Assembly (NCBI RefSeq): GCF_001073085.1
Contig: NZ_JVFV01000042.1
Location: 124,001 to 188,000 of the forward strand
From: Streptococcus pseudopneumoniae
GTDB lineage: Bacteria > Bacillota > Bacilli > Lactobacillales > Streptococcaceae
Reading direction: 5' to 3'
DNA: 64,000 bases
The translations under genes and the position numbers were made by a program. Under the pieces are notes generated by a model that saw nothing but the letters and a program-made list of their open reading frames with translations, had not been told where the DNA came from and did no database searches. Positions 1-6,628 of the stretch are shown here, one piece after another (position 1 is the stretch's first letter; each line of letters opens with the position of its first letter).

Positions 1-1159
1 CACGATTAGCACGGCGGTCACGGTCATAAGTATCTTGGAACTCTCCATCTTTAACCATCTTAGGAGTAAACTTGATTCCTAGTTTTTCCAACTCACGAAT
101 ATCTGAGTCATCACTAGGCTGGTAAAGGGTAATGGCTGTTCCTGGTAGACCATTACGTCCAGTTCGTCCAACACGGTGGACAAAGAAGGACAAGTCTTGT
201 GGAATAGCATCATTGATAACGTGGCTGACACCCTCAATATCAATACCACGCGCAGCTAGGTCAGTTGCTACAATATATTCAAAATCAAGATTTTTCACCT
301 GATTCATAATTCGCTTGCGTTCACGAGGTGCAATATCCCCATGAATCTTAGCAACCTTCAAGCCTTGGGCTGTTAAGTATGTATGCAATTCATCTGCCCG
401 CGTCTTAGTATTGACAAAAATCATGGCTAGATATGGTTGCATGACTTGAGTCAATTCATAAATCTGGGCATTCTTATCACGACCTTTAGTCGAAATCAAC
501 CAGTTATCAATGGTATCTGAGATAACTGTTTTGGTCTTGATTTTTTCCATGACAGGATTTGACAAGTATTTTTTCAAGAATGGTTGCAGTTTTTGTGGGA
601 TAGTCGCTGAAAAGACCATAAACTGCAAGTCTTTTGGAAGACTTCCTGCAATCTTATCAACCGTCTCTAGGAATCCCATATCCAAGGTCATATCAGCTTC
701 ATCGACTACAAAGGTCTTAGCCTTGTGGATAGCCAAATCGCCAGACTTGACCAAATCATAGATACGACCTGGTGTTCCGATAACAATATGGGGCTGGTTG
801 CTTGCCAGTTTGTCAATTTGGCGCGCTTTGTCTGTTCCACCAACGTAGTTAACGACACGTACTTCTACATCCGAGTGGCCTGCAATTTGACGAGCAGCTT
901 GGTAAATCTGAGTCGCTAATTCACGACTTGGAGCTGTGATAACTGCCTGCACGCTATCGCTCTCTTCATCCAACTGTTGGAAAATTGGAAGCAAGAAGGT
1001 ATGAGTTTTTCCTGAACCTGTTTTGGATTCACCAACCAAGTCACGACCTGCTAGGACAATAGGAATCAACTTATCTTGCACCTCTGTTGGAGTGGTAAAC
1101 TTCAACTCCTCCAAGGCTTCTTCTATATATTTTTTAAACTTAAATTTCGTAAATGACAT
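1..1159 (-). CDS. DEAD-box ATP-dependent RNA helicase, CshB-like (3' end cut by window)
   Basis: RNA helicase that unwinds RNA duplexes using ATP, probably in mRNA turnover or ribosome assembly. About 386 codons are visible; the C-terminal tail lies outside the window. From the start at 1159 the motifs run in order: Q-motif region (FTTPTEVQ, residues 21-28), Walker A (SKTGSGKT, 45-52), motif II VDEAD near 153, SAT near 180, and HRVGRTGR near 330, so both RecA-like domains are present. ATG was chosen because the protein opens MSFTKFKFKK, as short N-terminal helicases of this group do. It reads away from the iron-transport operon and seems to be a separate unit. Subfamily (CshB versus CshA) is inferred from the short N-terminus and is less certain than the DEAD-box call. 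Confidence 0.93.
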   Translation of the reverse strand, partial: MSFTKFKFKKYIEEALEELKFTTPTEVQDKLIPIVLAGRDLVGESKTGSGKTHTFLLPIFQQLDEESDSVQAVITAPSRELATQIYQAARQIAGHSDVEVRVVNYVGGTDKARQIDKLASNQPHIVIGTPGRIYDLVKSGDLAIHKAKTFVVDEADMTLDMGFLETVDKIAGSLPKDLQFMVFSATIPQKLQPFLKKYLSNPVMEKIKTKTVISDTIDNWLISTKGRDKNAQIYELTQVMQPYLAMIFVNTKTRADELHTYLTAQGLKVAKIHGDIAPRERKRIMNQVKNLDFEYIVATDLAARGIDIEGVSHVINDAIPQDLSFFVHRVGRTGRNGLPGTAITLYQPSDDSDIRELEKLGIKFTPKMVKDGEFQDTYDRDRRANR

Positions 1160-1276
1160 AATATCCTCGATTCTATCTATCTACTCATTATACCACATTT
1201 TAATGCATTACAGTTAAACTTTCGATTTGGATAATCACGTGGAAATTTCAAAATATACCCGAATAAAGACAAGAAA

Positions 1277-1309
1277 AATACTCTCTGTCCATCCTAAACA
1301 AAGAGTATT
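1277..1309 (-). terminator. Rho-independent terminator of the iron-uptake operon
   Basis: AATACTCT and AGAGTATT arms flank a 17-base loop just downstream of the esterase stop at 1316. On the minus strand the stem runs into a short T-rich stretch (TTTTTC). Confidence 0.7.
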
Positions 1310-1315
1310 AGATTT

Positions 1316-2011
1316 TTACGTAAGATTCCACTCTTCTCTCAGCCAATCACAAAAATGATGATAGCGTTGGTCGAGAGCTTCATGATGCCCATAAGCATCA
1401 AATGTGCAATAAGTCGAAGGGACTTTCTCTGAAATCAGATCATGAATGTTTCTAGCAAAAATAGGAGCCTTAGACAGACGGTTGGAATGATTAGCACCTT
1501 CTGTCTGACCATTTTGTAGATAAATAAGGCTTTGGCTCTGCATCAAGTCATGTTCCCTACAAAAGTCTATAAAGTCTGGATACCAGAAGGAACCACAGAT
1601 AGAAAAGATACAGGTCGCAGGAAGATAACTACTATAGAGACTATAGACAGCAGCAAGCCCACCCAGTGAATAGCCACCATAGGCAATTCGACTTTCATCA
1701 ATCAAGTAGTCCTTTTGCAGAGTTGTTAGAATCCCTTGAAAGAGCTTTTGATGGTATCGGTCTAGTCTTCCACCAAAGTCTGATGCCCCTTCTTTCAAAG
1801 CACTAGCTTGCCAAGGTGTAAAGTCATCCAGACGATTTTCTGGAATCAAGCCCACCAAAATCACAGATTGGGATAGGTCTGACAAATAGTCCAATTGTCC
1901 ATCATTTAAAAGCACAAGTGGATAGGCTTGTTGAGGATCATAGTTTGAAGGCAGACTGACCCTAACCTGAATCCCTTCCCAGTTAAACTCCTTATTTCTT
2001 GATAAAGTCAT
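1316..2011 (-). CDS. Alpha/beta-hydrolase esterase, possible siderophore esterase
   Basis: Predicted cytoplasmic serine esterase of the Fes/IroE/esterase-D fold. The nucleophile elbow GGYSLGG (Ser near residue 115) and a C-terminal YGHHEAL histidine are visible, and there is no signal peptide. It is the last gene of the ABC importer operon and overlaps the end of the binding-protein gene by 20 bases, so translation is probably coupled. An upstream TTG at 2032 would add seven residues; ATG at 2011 is preferred although neither start has a strong ribosome-binding site. Position beside a ferric-siderophore-type importer suggests it hydrolyses the imported chelate to release iron; this is inference. 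It could instead be a general acyl esterase. Confidence 0.72.
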   Translation of the reverse strand: MTLSRNKEFNWEGIQVRVSLPSNYDPQQAYPLVLLNDGQLDYLSDLSQSVILVGLIPENRLDDFTPWQASALKEGASDFGGRLDRYHQKLFQGILTTLQKDYLIDESRIAYGGYSLGGLAAVYSLYSSYLPATCIFSICGSFWYPDFIDFCREHDLMQSQSLIYLQNGQTEGANHSNRLSKAPIFARNIHDLISEKVPSTYCTFDAYGHHEALDQRYHHFCDWLREEWNLT

Positions 2012-3002
2012 TGATTTTTTCAAGGGAATCAATCACTGCAGGACCGTAATCCATCAACTCATCGTAAGAGATAGTCATGATTTTTTGGTTCTTGATTGCT
2101 GGGACATTTTCCAAAACAGCATTTGCTTTCATCAAATCCACTGCTTTTTCATCCAACTTTTGATTGCGGTCACTGGTTACATAGATAATCAACTCTGGAT
2201 CCATTGATACTAGATTTTCCAGGGTCAAGCCAGATGTTCCTGTTGCGACATTTGTGTAACCAAGTTGGTTGAGCAAGCTTTCTTGAAGGGCTGACTTGTA
2301 GGCTCCAAAGGTTTCGTCGTTATAAGCAACCATAATCAAAGCTTTTTTCTTTTCACCCTGTGTTTCTGGGTTAGCTTTTTTAACCGCATCGATTTTAGCT
2401 TGTAATTGCTCTGCATATTGGTTAGCCTTGTCTTGGACATTGAAAATGGTACCAAGATTCTTCACATCTTCTACGATATTTCCCAAATCCTGTTGGATAT
2501 TTGAAAGTGAAGCTTTTTGCGTATAAACAGGGATTTTATTTTCATTCCAAGCACTAATGGTTCCCATTGACTTTTCAGAGAACATCATGTTCCGTCCCAT
2601 CAAGGCATCTGGTTCATAAGAAAGAACAGTTTCTTGTGAGACTGATTTTTTATCACCAATATGAGGGATGGCTTCAATTGCTTCCTTGTATTTACCAGTT
2701 ACAGCATTATCAGGATTGAGCATACCGGCAATTTTATCCTTCAAACCGAGTTCAAGTAGGATTTCAGTTGTTGAAAGATTGTTGGTGATGACCTTTTCAG
2801 GAGCCTTTTCAAAGACTTGTTCGACTTCGTTTCCTTTGGCATCATAAGTTTTGATGGTTACAGGATAACTGGTTTCTGTACTAGCCTTTTGACTTGTCTC
2901 TGTGCTTGATTGTGTGGTAGTTTTTTCTGTTGCACTATTTCCACAAGCTGCTAAAGTTAAGGTAGCTACTGTTAGGAGCAATATACTAAGTGATTTTTTC
3001 AT
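1992..3002 (-). CDS. ABC transporter substrate-binding lipoprotein, iron/siderophore (FecB-like) type
   Basis: Lipid-anchored surface receptor of a metal-chelate importer. The N-terminus is a lipoprotein signal peptide with lipobox LAAC (Cys20), followed by a Ser/Thr/Lys-rich linker and then the two-lobed periplasmic-binding fold of the FecB/BtuF class (residues about 68-336, with PEKVITNNLSTTEILLELGL at the start of lobe 1). Length (336 residues) is normal for the class. It is followed by the esterase and preceded by the ATPase and permease on the same strand. The substrate cannot be read from sequence: ferric hydroxamate or catecholate, haem or cobalamin are all possible, with iron-siderophore favoured because of the esterase. 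Confidence 0.88.
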   Translation of the reverse strand: MKKSLSILLLTVATLTLAACGNSATEKTTTQSSTETSQKASTETSYPVTIKTYDAKGNEVEQVFEKAPEKVITNNLSTTEILLELGLKDKIAGMLNPDNAVTGKYKEAIEAIPHIGDKKSVSQETVLSYEPDALMGRNMMFSEKSMGTISAWNENKIPVYTQKASLSNIQQDLGNIVEDVKNLGTIFNVQDKANQYAEQLQAKIDAVKKANPETQGEKKKALIMVAYNDETFGAYKSALQESLLNQLGYTNVATGTSGLTLENLVSMDPELIIYVTSDRNQKLDEKAVDLMKANAVLENVPAIKNQKIMTISYDELMDYGPAVIDSLEKINDFIKK

Positions 3003-3024
3003 GTTTTATTTTCCTTTTCATTTT

Positions 3025-3780
3025 TTATAAATAGTGAATCATGGCTTGCTGATCTTCTGTCCAAGTAATCTGACTTTGGACGTCATAGATAGTCTGCAAT
3101 GACTCGGGTGTGATGGTCTCTTTTGGAGTCCCTTGGTAAACAATCTCTCCTTCTTTCATTAGGTAGAGATAGTCTGAATAGCGACAAGCTAGCTGAATAT
3201 CATGTAATACTGCTAGTACATTGATATTGAGATGTTTGACAATGGTTAACAAGTCTAGCTGGTACTTGATATCTAAATGATTGGTTGGTTCGTCTAAGAG
3301 CAGGAGAGTCGGTTCTTGTGCCAAGGCACGTGCCAACAAAACCCGCTGCTTCTCTCCTCCTGACAAAGAAGAGTAGAGTCGATTTCTCTTTTCGAGCATA
3401 TCTACCTTGACCAGAGCATCCTCAACCAGAGCAAAATCTCTGTCTTTTTCCTTTTGTAAGAAAGAGAGATGGGGTGTTCTGCCCAGCATGACAATTTCCT
3501 CAACCGTACAATCAAATTGTAACTGATTAAACTGTGTGACGACTGCCATCTGCTTTGCCGTTTCCTTGACGCTCAATTGTTCCAGTGGCTTTCCATCTAG
3601 GGAAATCAAGCCCTGATCAGGCTTTTCCTGTCGATAGAGGAGTTTCAGCAAGCTAGTCTTCCCACTGCCATTTGGTCCTAAAATGGTATGAAATTGGTTG
3701 CCCTCAAGTTTAAGTGAGATTCCTTTGAGAATTTTTTTCTCTCCGATTCCAAAGTGAATATCCTGGCACATTAAGTCCAT
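3025..3780 (-). CDS. ABC transporter ATP-binding protein, iron/siderophore type (FhuC-like)
   Basis: Cytoplasmic ATPase that powers the adjacent FecCD-type permease. Walker A is GPNGSGKT (residues 35-42), the Q-loop is near 82, the signature LSGGEKQR is near 140, Walker B is LLLLDEPTNHLD near 160, and the H-loop is VLHD near 190. At 251 residues it is a single-domain ATPase. It lies 1 base from the permease stop and 22 bases before the binding-protein start, so it is in one operon with both. Confidence 0.92.
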   Translation of the reverse strand: MDLMCQDIHFGIGEKKILKGISLKLEGNQFHTILGPNGSGKTSLLKLLYRQEKPDQGLISLDGKPLEQLSVKETAKQMAVVTQFNQLQFDCTVEEIVMLGRTPHLSFLQKEKDRDFALVEDALVKVDMLEKRNRLYSSLSGGEKQRVLLARALAQEPTLLLLDEPTNHLDIKYQLDLLTIVKHLNINVLAVLHDIQLACRYSDYLYLMKEGEIVYQGTPKETITPESLQTIYDVQSQITWTEDQQAMIHYL

Positions 3781-3781
3781 A

Positions 3782-4828
3782 TCAGACCCTCACCTCCCTT
3801 CGTCTACTTCCAACCATGTAGATAAAGAAAGGTGCACCTACTAAGGCTGTGAAGATACCAATCGGAAGTTCAGCATTCTGAATCAAGACACGAGCAAGAA
3901 CATCTGCCCAAACGACAAAGAGGGCACCTAGTAAAGTAGCTATCGGAAATAGCCTTCTGTAATTTGTCCCAACCAAACTTCGGGCTAGATGAGGTGTGAT
4001 AAGGCCAACAAAACCAATAATTCCACAGGTCGATACCAAGATTGCTGTCATTATAGCCACAATCGTCACATAGAGATACCAGTAAAAACACAAGGGAATT
4101 CCCAAGGTCAAAGCCGCCTCATCTCCCATCATCATGGCATTAAAAACACGATATTGGGTAGAGAAAAATAAGAAAGCTATTCCCACTACTACTGTTGGCA
4201 AAGTTAAGTGAGCCCAGGAGGTCCCCGCTAAGGAACCCATGGTCCAAAACTTGATAGTCATAACGCTATCAGCATTGGCACCAATAGAGATAATAAAGTT
4301 TGAAAAAGCCAAAAATAGCGCATTCACGACCGTTCCTGATAAAATCAGGCTGGAAGTTGTCATCCTGCCTTGAATGGAAGCAATCAGAAGGACTGCAACT
4401 GTTGCCACAAGCGCTCCTAGGAAAGAACCTAGACCAATCAAAACTTTAAATCCAAGAATAATACTCAAAGTTGCTCCAAAGGTTGCCCCAGCTGAAATTC
4501 CTAACACATAGGGCTCTGCGATTGGATTATTGACTGTGGACTGCATGACACTGCCACACATGGAAAGACCAGCACCAACTATCAAACCAAGAAAAACCCG
4601 TGGTAATCTCATATTCCAAACAATAGCAAGTGTAGACTTCGAAAGTTCTCCTATATCCAGAGGGGCCCCCATCTTACTCAAAATAATCCGATAAGTATCA
4701 CTCAAGCTAATTTGAACTGAACCCATAGAAACAGCCAAAAATAGAGAAACTCCCAAAGCTCCGAGCAACAGAAATAGGAGAAAAACATATCGCAGGTTTT
4801 GATGGCTTCCAGAAGATTTGGAAATCAT
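3782..4828 (-). CDS. ABC transporter permease, FecCD family
   Basis: Membrane component of the metal-chelate importer, with about nine or ten hydrophobic segments in 348 residues and the typical FecCD features (an early RLPR motif, then GAGLSMCGSVMQ, and GFVGLITPHLAR in the coupling loop). The start is ATG at 4828 because AAGGGAG lies 7 bases upstream; an in-frame TTG at 4864 would leave only about 12 bases between the promoter -10 box and the start. It is first in a four-gene operon (permease, ATPase, binding protein, esterase). A single permease gene implies a homodimer, unlike the two-permease Piu and Pia systems. Confidence 0.92.
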   Translation of the reverse strand: MISKSSGSHQNLRYVFLLFLLLGALGVSLFLAVSMGSVQISLSDTYRIILSKMGAPLDIGELSKSTLAIVWNMRLPRVFLGLIVGAGLSMCGSVMQSTVNNPIAEPYVLGISAGATFGATLSIILGFKVLIGLGSFLGALVATVAVLLIASIQGRMTTSSLILSGTVVNALFLAFSNFIISIGANADSVMTIKFWTMGSLAGTSWAHLTLPTVVVGIAFLFFSTQYRVFNAMMMGDEAALTLGIPLCFYWYLYVTIVAIMTAILVSTCGIIGFVGLITPHLARSLVGTNYRRLFPIATLLGALFVVWADVLARVLIQNAELPIGIFTALVGAPFFIYMVGSRRREVRV

Positions 4829-4875
4829 GAAACTCTCCCTTAATAAAATTAAAAATTTAGACAATTTTCATAAAT

Positions 4876-4904
4876 AGTATACCACATTTCCAAGGCAGGA
4901 ACAA
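4876..4904 (-). promoter_or_regulatory. Promoter of the iron-type ABC operon
   Basis: Reading the minus strand, -35 TTGTTC (4899-4904) and -10 TATACT (4876-4881) are separated by 17 bases, with a TGG extension just upstream of the -10. Transcription would start about 40 bases before the permease ATG. No clear Fur or PerR palindrome was seen. Confidence 0.6.
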
Positions 4905-4952
4905 GGCTAGAAAGATACAGCTAAAAAGACTGTTAAAACTAGATAGCTGATT

Positions 4953-5050
4953 GAGCTCAAGCTAAAATCCTAGTGAACAAAAAAATCTCCCCGAAGAGAG
5001 ACCTTTCTGGTTTATTTTACCTTACAGTGCTAGGAACCGTAACCTAAGAT
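4953..5050 (-). repeat. Structured element, copy E3 (degenerate)
   Basis: Third and most decayed of the tandem elements downstream of rpsO. Its 24-base outer segment at 4953-4976 differs from the same segment of copy E2 (5117-5140) at only two positions. The centre holds a hairpin with arms TCTCTC and GGGAGA followed by seven Ts on the minus strand, which could act as a terminator. The inner GAAAATAGG motif found in the other copies is not recognisable. Confidence 0.55.
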
Positions 5051-5052
5051 CA

Positions 5053-5089
5053 TACTTGAGTATATCGAGGTAGGTGACAAAAATAAAAA
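5053..5089 (-). repeat. 37-bp perfect direct repeat, copy 1 (with terminator tail)
   Basis: Identical to 5272-5308. Each copy lies just downstream, in the minus-strand sense, of a terminator hairpin and includes its T-rich tail. The pair shows that the unit element plus terminator plus tail was duplicated in tandem. Confidence 0.8.
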
Positions 5090-5110
5090 AGCCCTCTGAA
5101 GTCAGAGAGC
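5083..5110 (-). terminator. Rho-independent terminator after element E2
   Basis: Stem CTCTGA/TCAGAG with GC-rich closing pairs (GCTCTCTGA to TCAGAGGGC on the minus strand), followed by TTTTTTATTTTT. Confidence 0.75.
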
Positions 5111-5116
5111 TGATTT

Positions 5117-5230
5117 GAGCTCGGGCTAAAATCCTAGTGAAAAAGATGAAACTCCTTGTGTTCATCGAACACGGTGTCGTTTCCCTATTTTCATACGGAT
5201 TTCTTACGCCCTTAGCATCATGATTCTTGT
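5117..5230 (-). repeat. Structured element, copy E2
   Basis: Minus-strand reading gives nested pairing: GGGC/GCCC outside, AAATCC/GGATTT next, then a core with GAAAATAGGGAAACGAC, a hairpin GTGTTC-gat-GAACAC and a closing GAGTTTCATCTTTTT. The same plan with different stem sequences occurs at 5335-5460 and 33741-33870, which is covariation and points to a conserved RNA or DNA fold. Family unknown to me; the pneumococcal SPRITE repeat is one candidate. Confidence 0.65.
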
Positions 5231-5271
5231 TGGATAAAACGTTTATAGACCAGATGGCAAGCCGAAGATTG

Positions 5272-5308
5272 TACTTGAGTATATCGAGGTAGGTGACAAA
5301 AATAAAAA
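5272..5308 (-). repeat. 37-bp perfect direct repeat, copy 2 (with terminator tail)
   Basis: Identical to 5053-5089; lies just downstream of the terminator that follows element E1. Confidence 0.8.
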
Positions 5309-5328
5309 GACTACTCAATCGAGTAGCC
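5301..5328 (-). terminator. Rho-independent terminator after rpsO and element E1
   Basis: Perfect stem CTACTC/GAGTAG (5311-5326) with a TTTTTATTTTT tail on the minus strand; the probable main terminator of the rpsO transcript. Confidence 0.8.
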
Positions 5329-5334
5329 TTACTT

Positions 5335-5460
5335 TCAAGATATGCTCAATTGAACACGGCCTAAGCACTTGGCAAAAAAGATAAAATCTCCTAGAAACTG
5401 AAGTTTCTTCGTCAATTTTCCTATTTTTGCTTTGTGCTTTTGACGGCCTTTGTATCTTGA
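5335..5460 (-). repeat. Structured element, copy E1, in the rpsO 3' untranslated region
   Basis: Begins one base after the rpsO stop. Ends are 8-base inverted repeats (TCAAGATA and TATCTTGA). Inside, on the minus strand, GGCC pairs with GGCC and AAGCAC with GTGCTT. The core carries AAAATAGGAAAATTGACG, a hairpin AGAAAC-ttca-GTTTCT, and GGAGATTTTATCTTTTTT. The terminal inverted repeats would fit a small mobile element, while the conserved fold would fit a structured RNA. Confidence 0.65.
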
Positions 5461-5461
5461 A

Positions 5462-5731
5462 TTAGCGACGAAGTCCTAGAGAGTTGATCAACTCACGGTA
5501 ACGGTTAACGTCGTTTTTACGCAAGTATGCAAGCAAGTTACGACGGCGACCGATTTTCTTCATCAATCCACGGTAAGTAGCGTGGTCTTTTTTGTGTTGT
5601 TTGATGTGTTCGTTAAGGTGGTTGATTTCCCAAGTAAGGACAGCAACTTGAACCTCTACTGAACCTGTATCACCTTCGTGACGTGCATATTGTGCGATGA
5701 TTTCATTTTTTTTCTCTTTTGAGATTGCCAT
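5462..5731 (-). CDS. rpsO: 30S ribosomal protein S15
   Basis: Binds 16S rRNA in the platform of the small subunit and starts assembly of the S6/S18 side. The 89-residue product has the full S15 fold: [24 protein letters not shown] at the N-terminus, the [19 protein letters not shown] rRNA-binding helix region and a basic C-terminus ending [12 protein letters not shown]...GLRR. The start has AAAAGGAG upstream. The gene is monocistronic, with its own promoter and a leader of about 85 bases that could fold for S15 autoregulation. Its 3' side carries three tandem structured elements, which is unusual. Confidence 0.98.
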   Translation of the reverse strand: MAISKEKKNEIIAQYARHEGDTGSVEVQVAVLTWEINHLNEHIKQHKKDHATYRGLMKKIGRRRNLLAYLRKNDVNRYRELINSLGLRR

Positions 5732-5815
5732 GATGTTTCTCCTTTTTATTTGGCTTCATCCGAGTGACAGGTTGGCATGCCTGTAACCAAGAAGAAGTTA
5801 TTTGTCTTTACGACA
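5732..5815 (-). promoter_or_regulatory. rpsO leader, possible S15 autoregulatory RNA
   Basis: The roughly 85-base leader between the predicted transcription start and rpsO contains a hairpin ACAGG-catgccaa-CCTGT close to the ribosome-binding site. S15 leaders are commonly autoregulatory in bacteria; that this one is so is inference. Confidence 0.4.
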
Positions 5816-5821
5816 ATTTCT

Positions 5822-5850
5822 ATTCTACCAATAACTAACTTCTTTGTCAA
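5822..5850 (-). promoter_or_regulatory. rpsO promoter
   Basis: Minus strand: perfect -35 TTGACA (5845-5850), 17-base spacer, -10 TAGAAT (5822-5827). Confidence 0.8.
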
Positions 5851-5879
5851 CTGATTTACTATTCTTACTGCAAATATGC

Positions 5880-5885
5880 TATAAT
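5880..5885 (+). promoter_or_regulatory. -10 box of the small membrane protein gene
   Basis: TATAAT preceded by TGC (extended -10), about 50 bases before the start at 5936. No good -35 box; divergent from rpsO. Confidence 0.55.
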
Positions 5886-5935
5886 ATTCATAGGAAGGAT
5901 ATCTAAGTTGATAGTTTTATAACGAGGTGATTACC

Positions 5936-6310
5936 ATGCGTAAATTGTTCAAATATCTCCCCTACTATCTGGTCGTATTTTTCTTTTATTGTCCACTTTA
6001 TGAGTTGTTCTTGTTAGTTGTTTCTGACCCCCTTTTGCTCAAGGGTCTCTACATTAATAATATTCTATTCTATACACCTTTAGTAATCCTTATCGTATCG
6101 CTACTCTATAGCTACCGTTTCCGTTTCTCACTTTGGTGGTTACTGGGTAACGGACTGCTCTATTGCTTTACTATCATACCTTTTGGTGAATTTATCTGGA
6201 CTTACTTTTTAGCCTATGAAATCTTTGCCATAGTAGGTATGGCTATCGGTGCCTCTATTAAGAATCTGGTGCAAAAACTGAAAAACAAAAAACTTTCACA
6301 AAATCCTTGA
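5936..6310 (+). CDS. Small multi-spanning membrane protein of unknown function
   Basis: I do not recognise this 124-residue protein. It has a basic start (MRKLFKYL) and four hydrophobic segments (about residues 10-30, 45-60, 66-82 and 88-108), then a lysine-rich tail (KLKNKKLSQNP), so it is an integral membrane protein with a probable cytoplasmic C-terminus. ATG at 5936 is preferred over the in-frame GTG at 5927 because GAGGTGA sits about 5 bases upstream and includes that GTG. It lies between divergent rpsO and the thrS leader; no functional link is evident. Confidence 0.65.
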   Translation: MRKLFKYLPYYLVVFFFYCPLYELFLLVVSDPLLLKGLYINNILFYTPLVILIVSLLYSYRFRFSLWWLLGNGLLYCFTIIPFGEFIWTYFLAYEIFAIVGMAIGASIKNLVQKLKNKKLSQNP

Positions 6311-6334
6311 AAAATCTAGCAATCATGCTATAAT
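6307..6334 (+). promoter_or_regulatory. thrS promoter
   Basis: -35 TTGAAA (6307-6312), 16-base spacer, -10 TATAAT (6329-6334) with upstream TGC. The -35 overlaps the end of the preceding gene. Confidence 0.75.
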
Positions 6335-6340
6335 AATGCA

Positions 6341-6547
6341 TAGAGACAAGTCACTTAGAATCTTTCTTTTAGAGAGTGCGTGGTTGCTGAGAACGCATAG
6401 GAAGTCTAAACTGATACTACTCTACTGACTTTTATGCAAACATAAAACGGTGGCCACGTTAGAGCCAATCAGAGGTGTCCCTCTTTTTTGAGGAACATAA
6501 ATGAAGGTGGAACCACGTTGCGACGTCCTTTTAGGAGGTCGCTTTTT
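6341..6547 (+). ncRNA. T-box leader riboswitch of thrS (Thr)
   Basis: Cis-acting RNA that senses uncharged tRNA-Thr and lets transcription through to thrS. The conserved T-box GGTGGAACCACG is at 6506-6517, followed at once by the terminator GCGACGTCC-tttt-AGGAGGTCGC and a T-run (6520-6547) that competes with the antiterminator. Upstream is a long stem I region with an ACT/ACC-rich stretch near 6410-6430 where the Thr specifier codon should lie; I could not fix the exact specifier by eye. Specificity follows from the downstream gene. Confidence 0.9.
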
Positions 6548-6628
6548 GTTTTTCTTGATTTAAAACTGCAAGAATAGGGAAACACCTCTGCTCTAGAAAT
6601 AATTGATAACTAATATAAGGAGAATATC

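Noticed and set aside
5022-5318. 98-codon frame on the minus strand downstream of rpsO
   Set aside because: It runs through two terminators and two copies of a 37-bp repeat, so its repeated peptide (IFVTYLDILKY twice) comes from repeat DNA; no ribosome-binding site.
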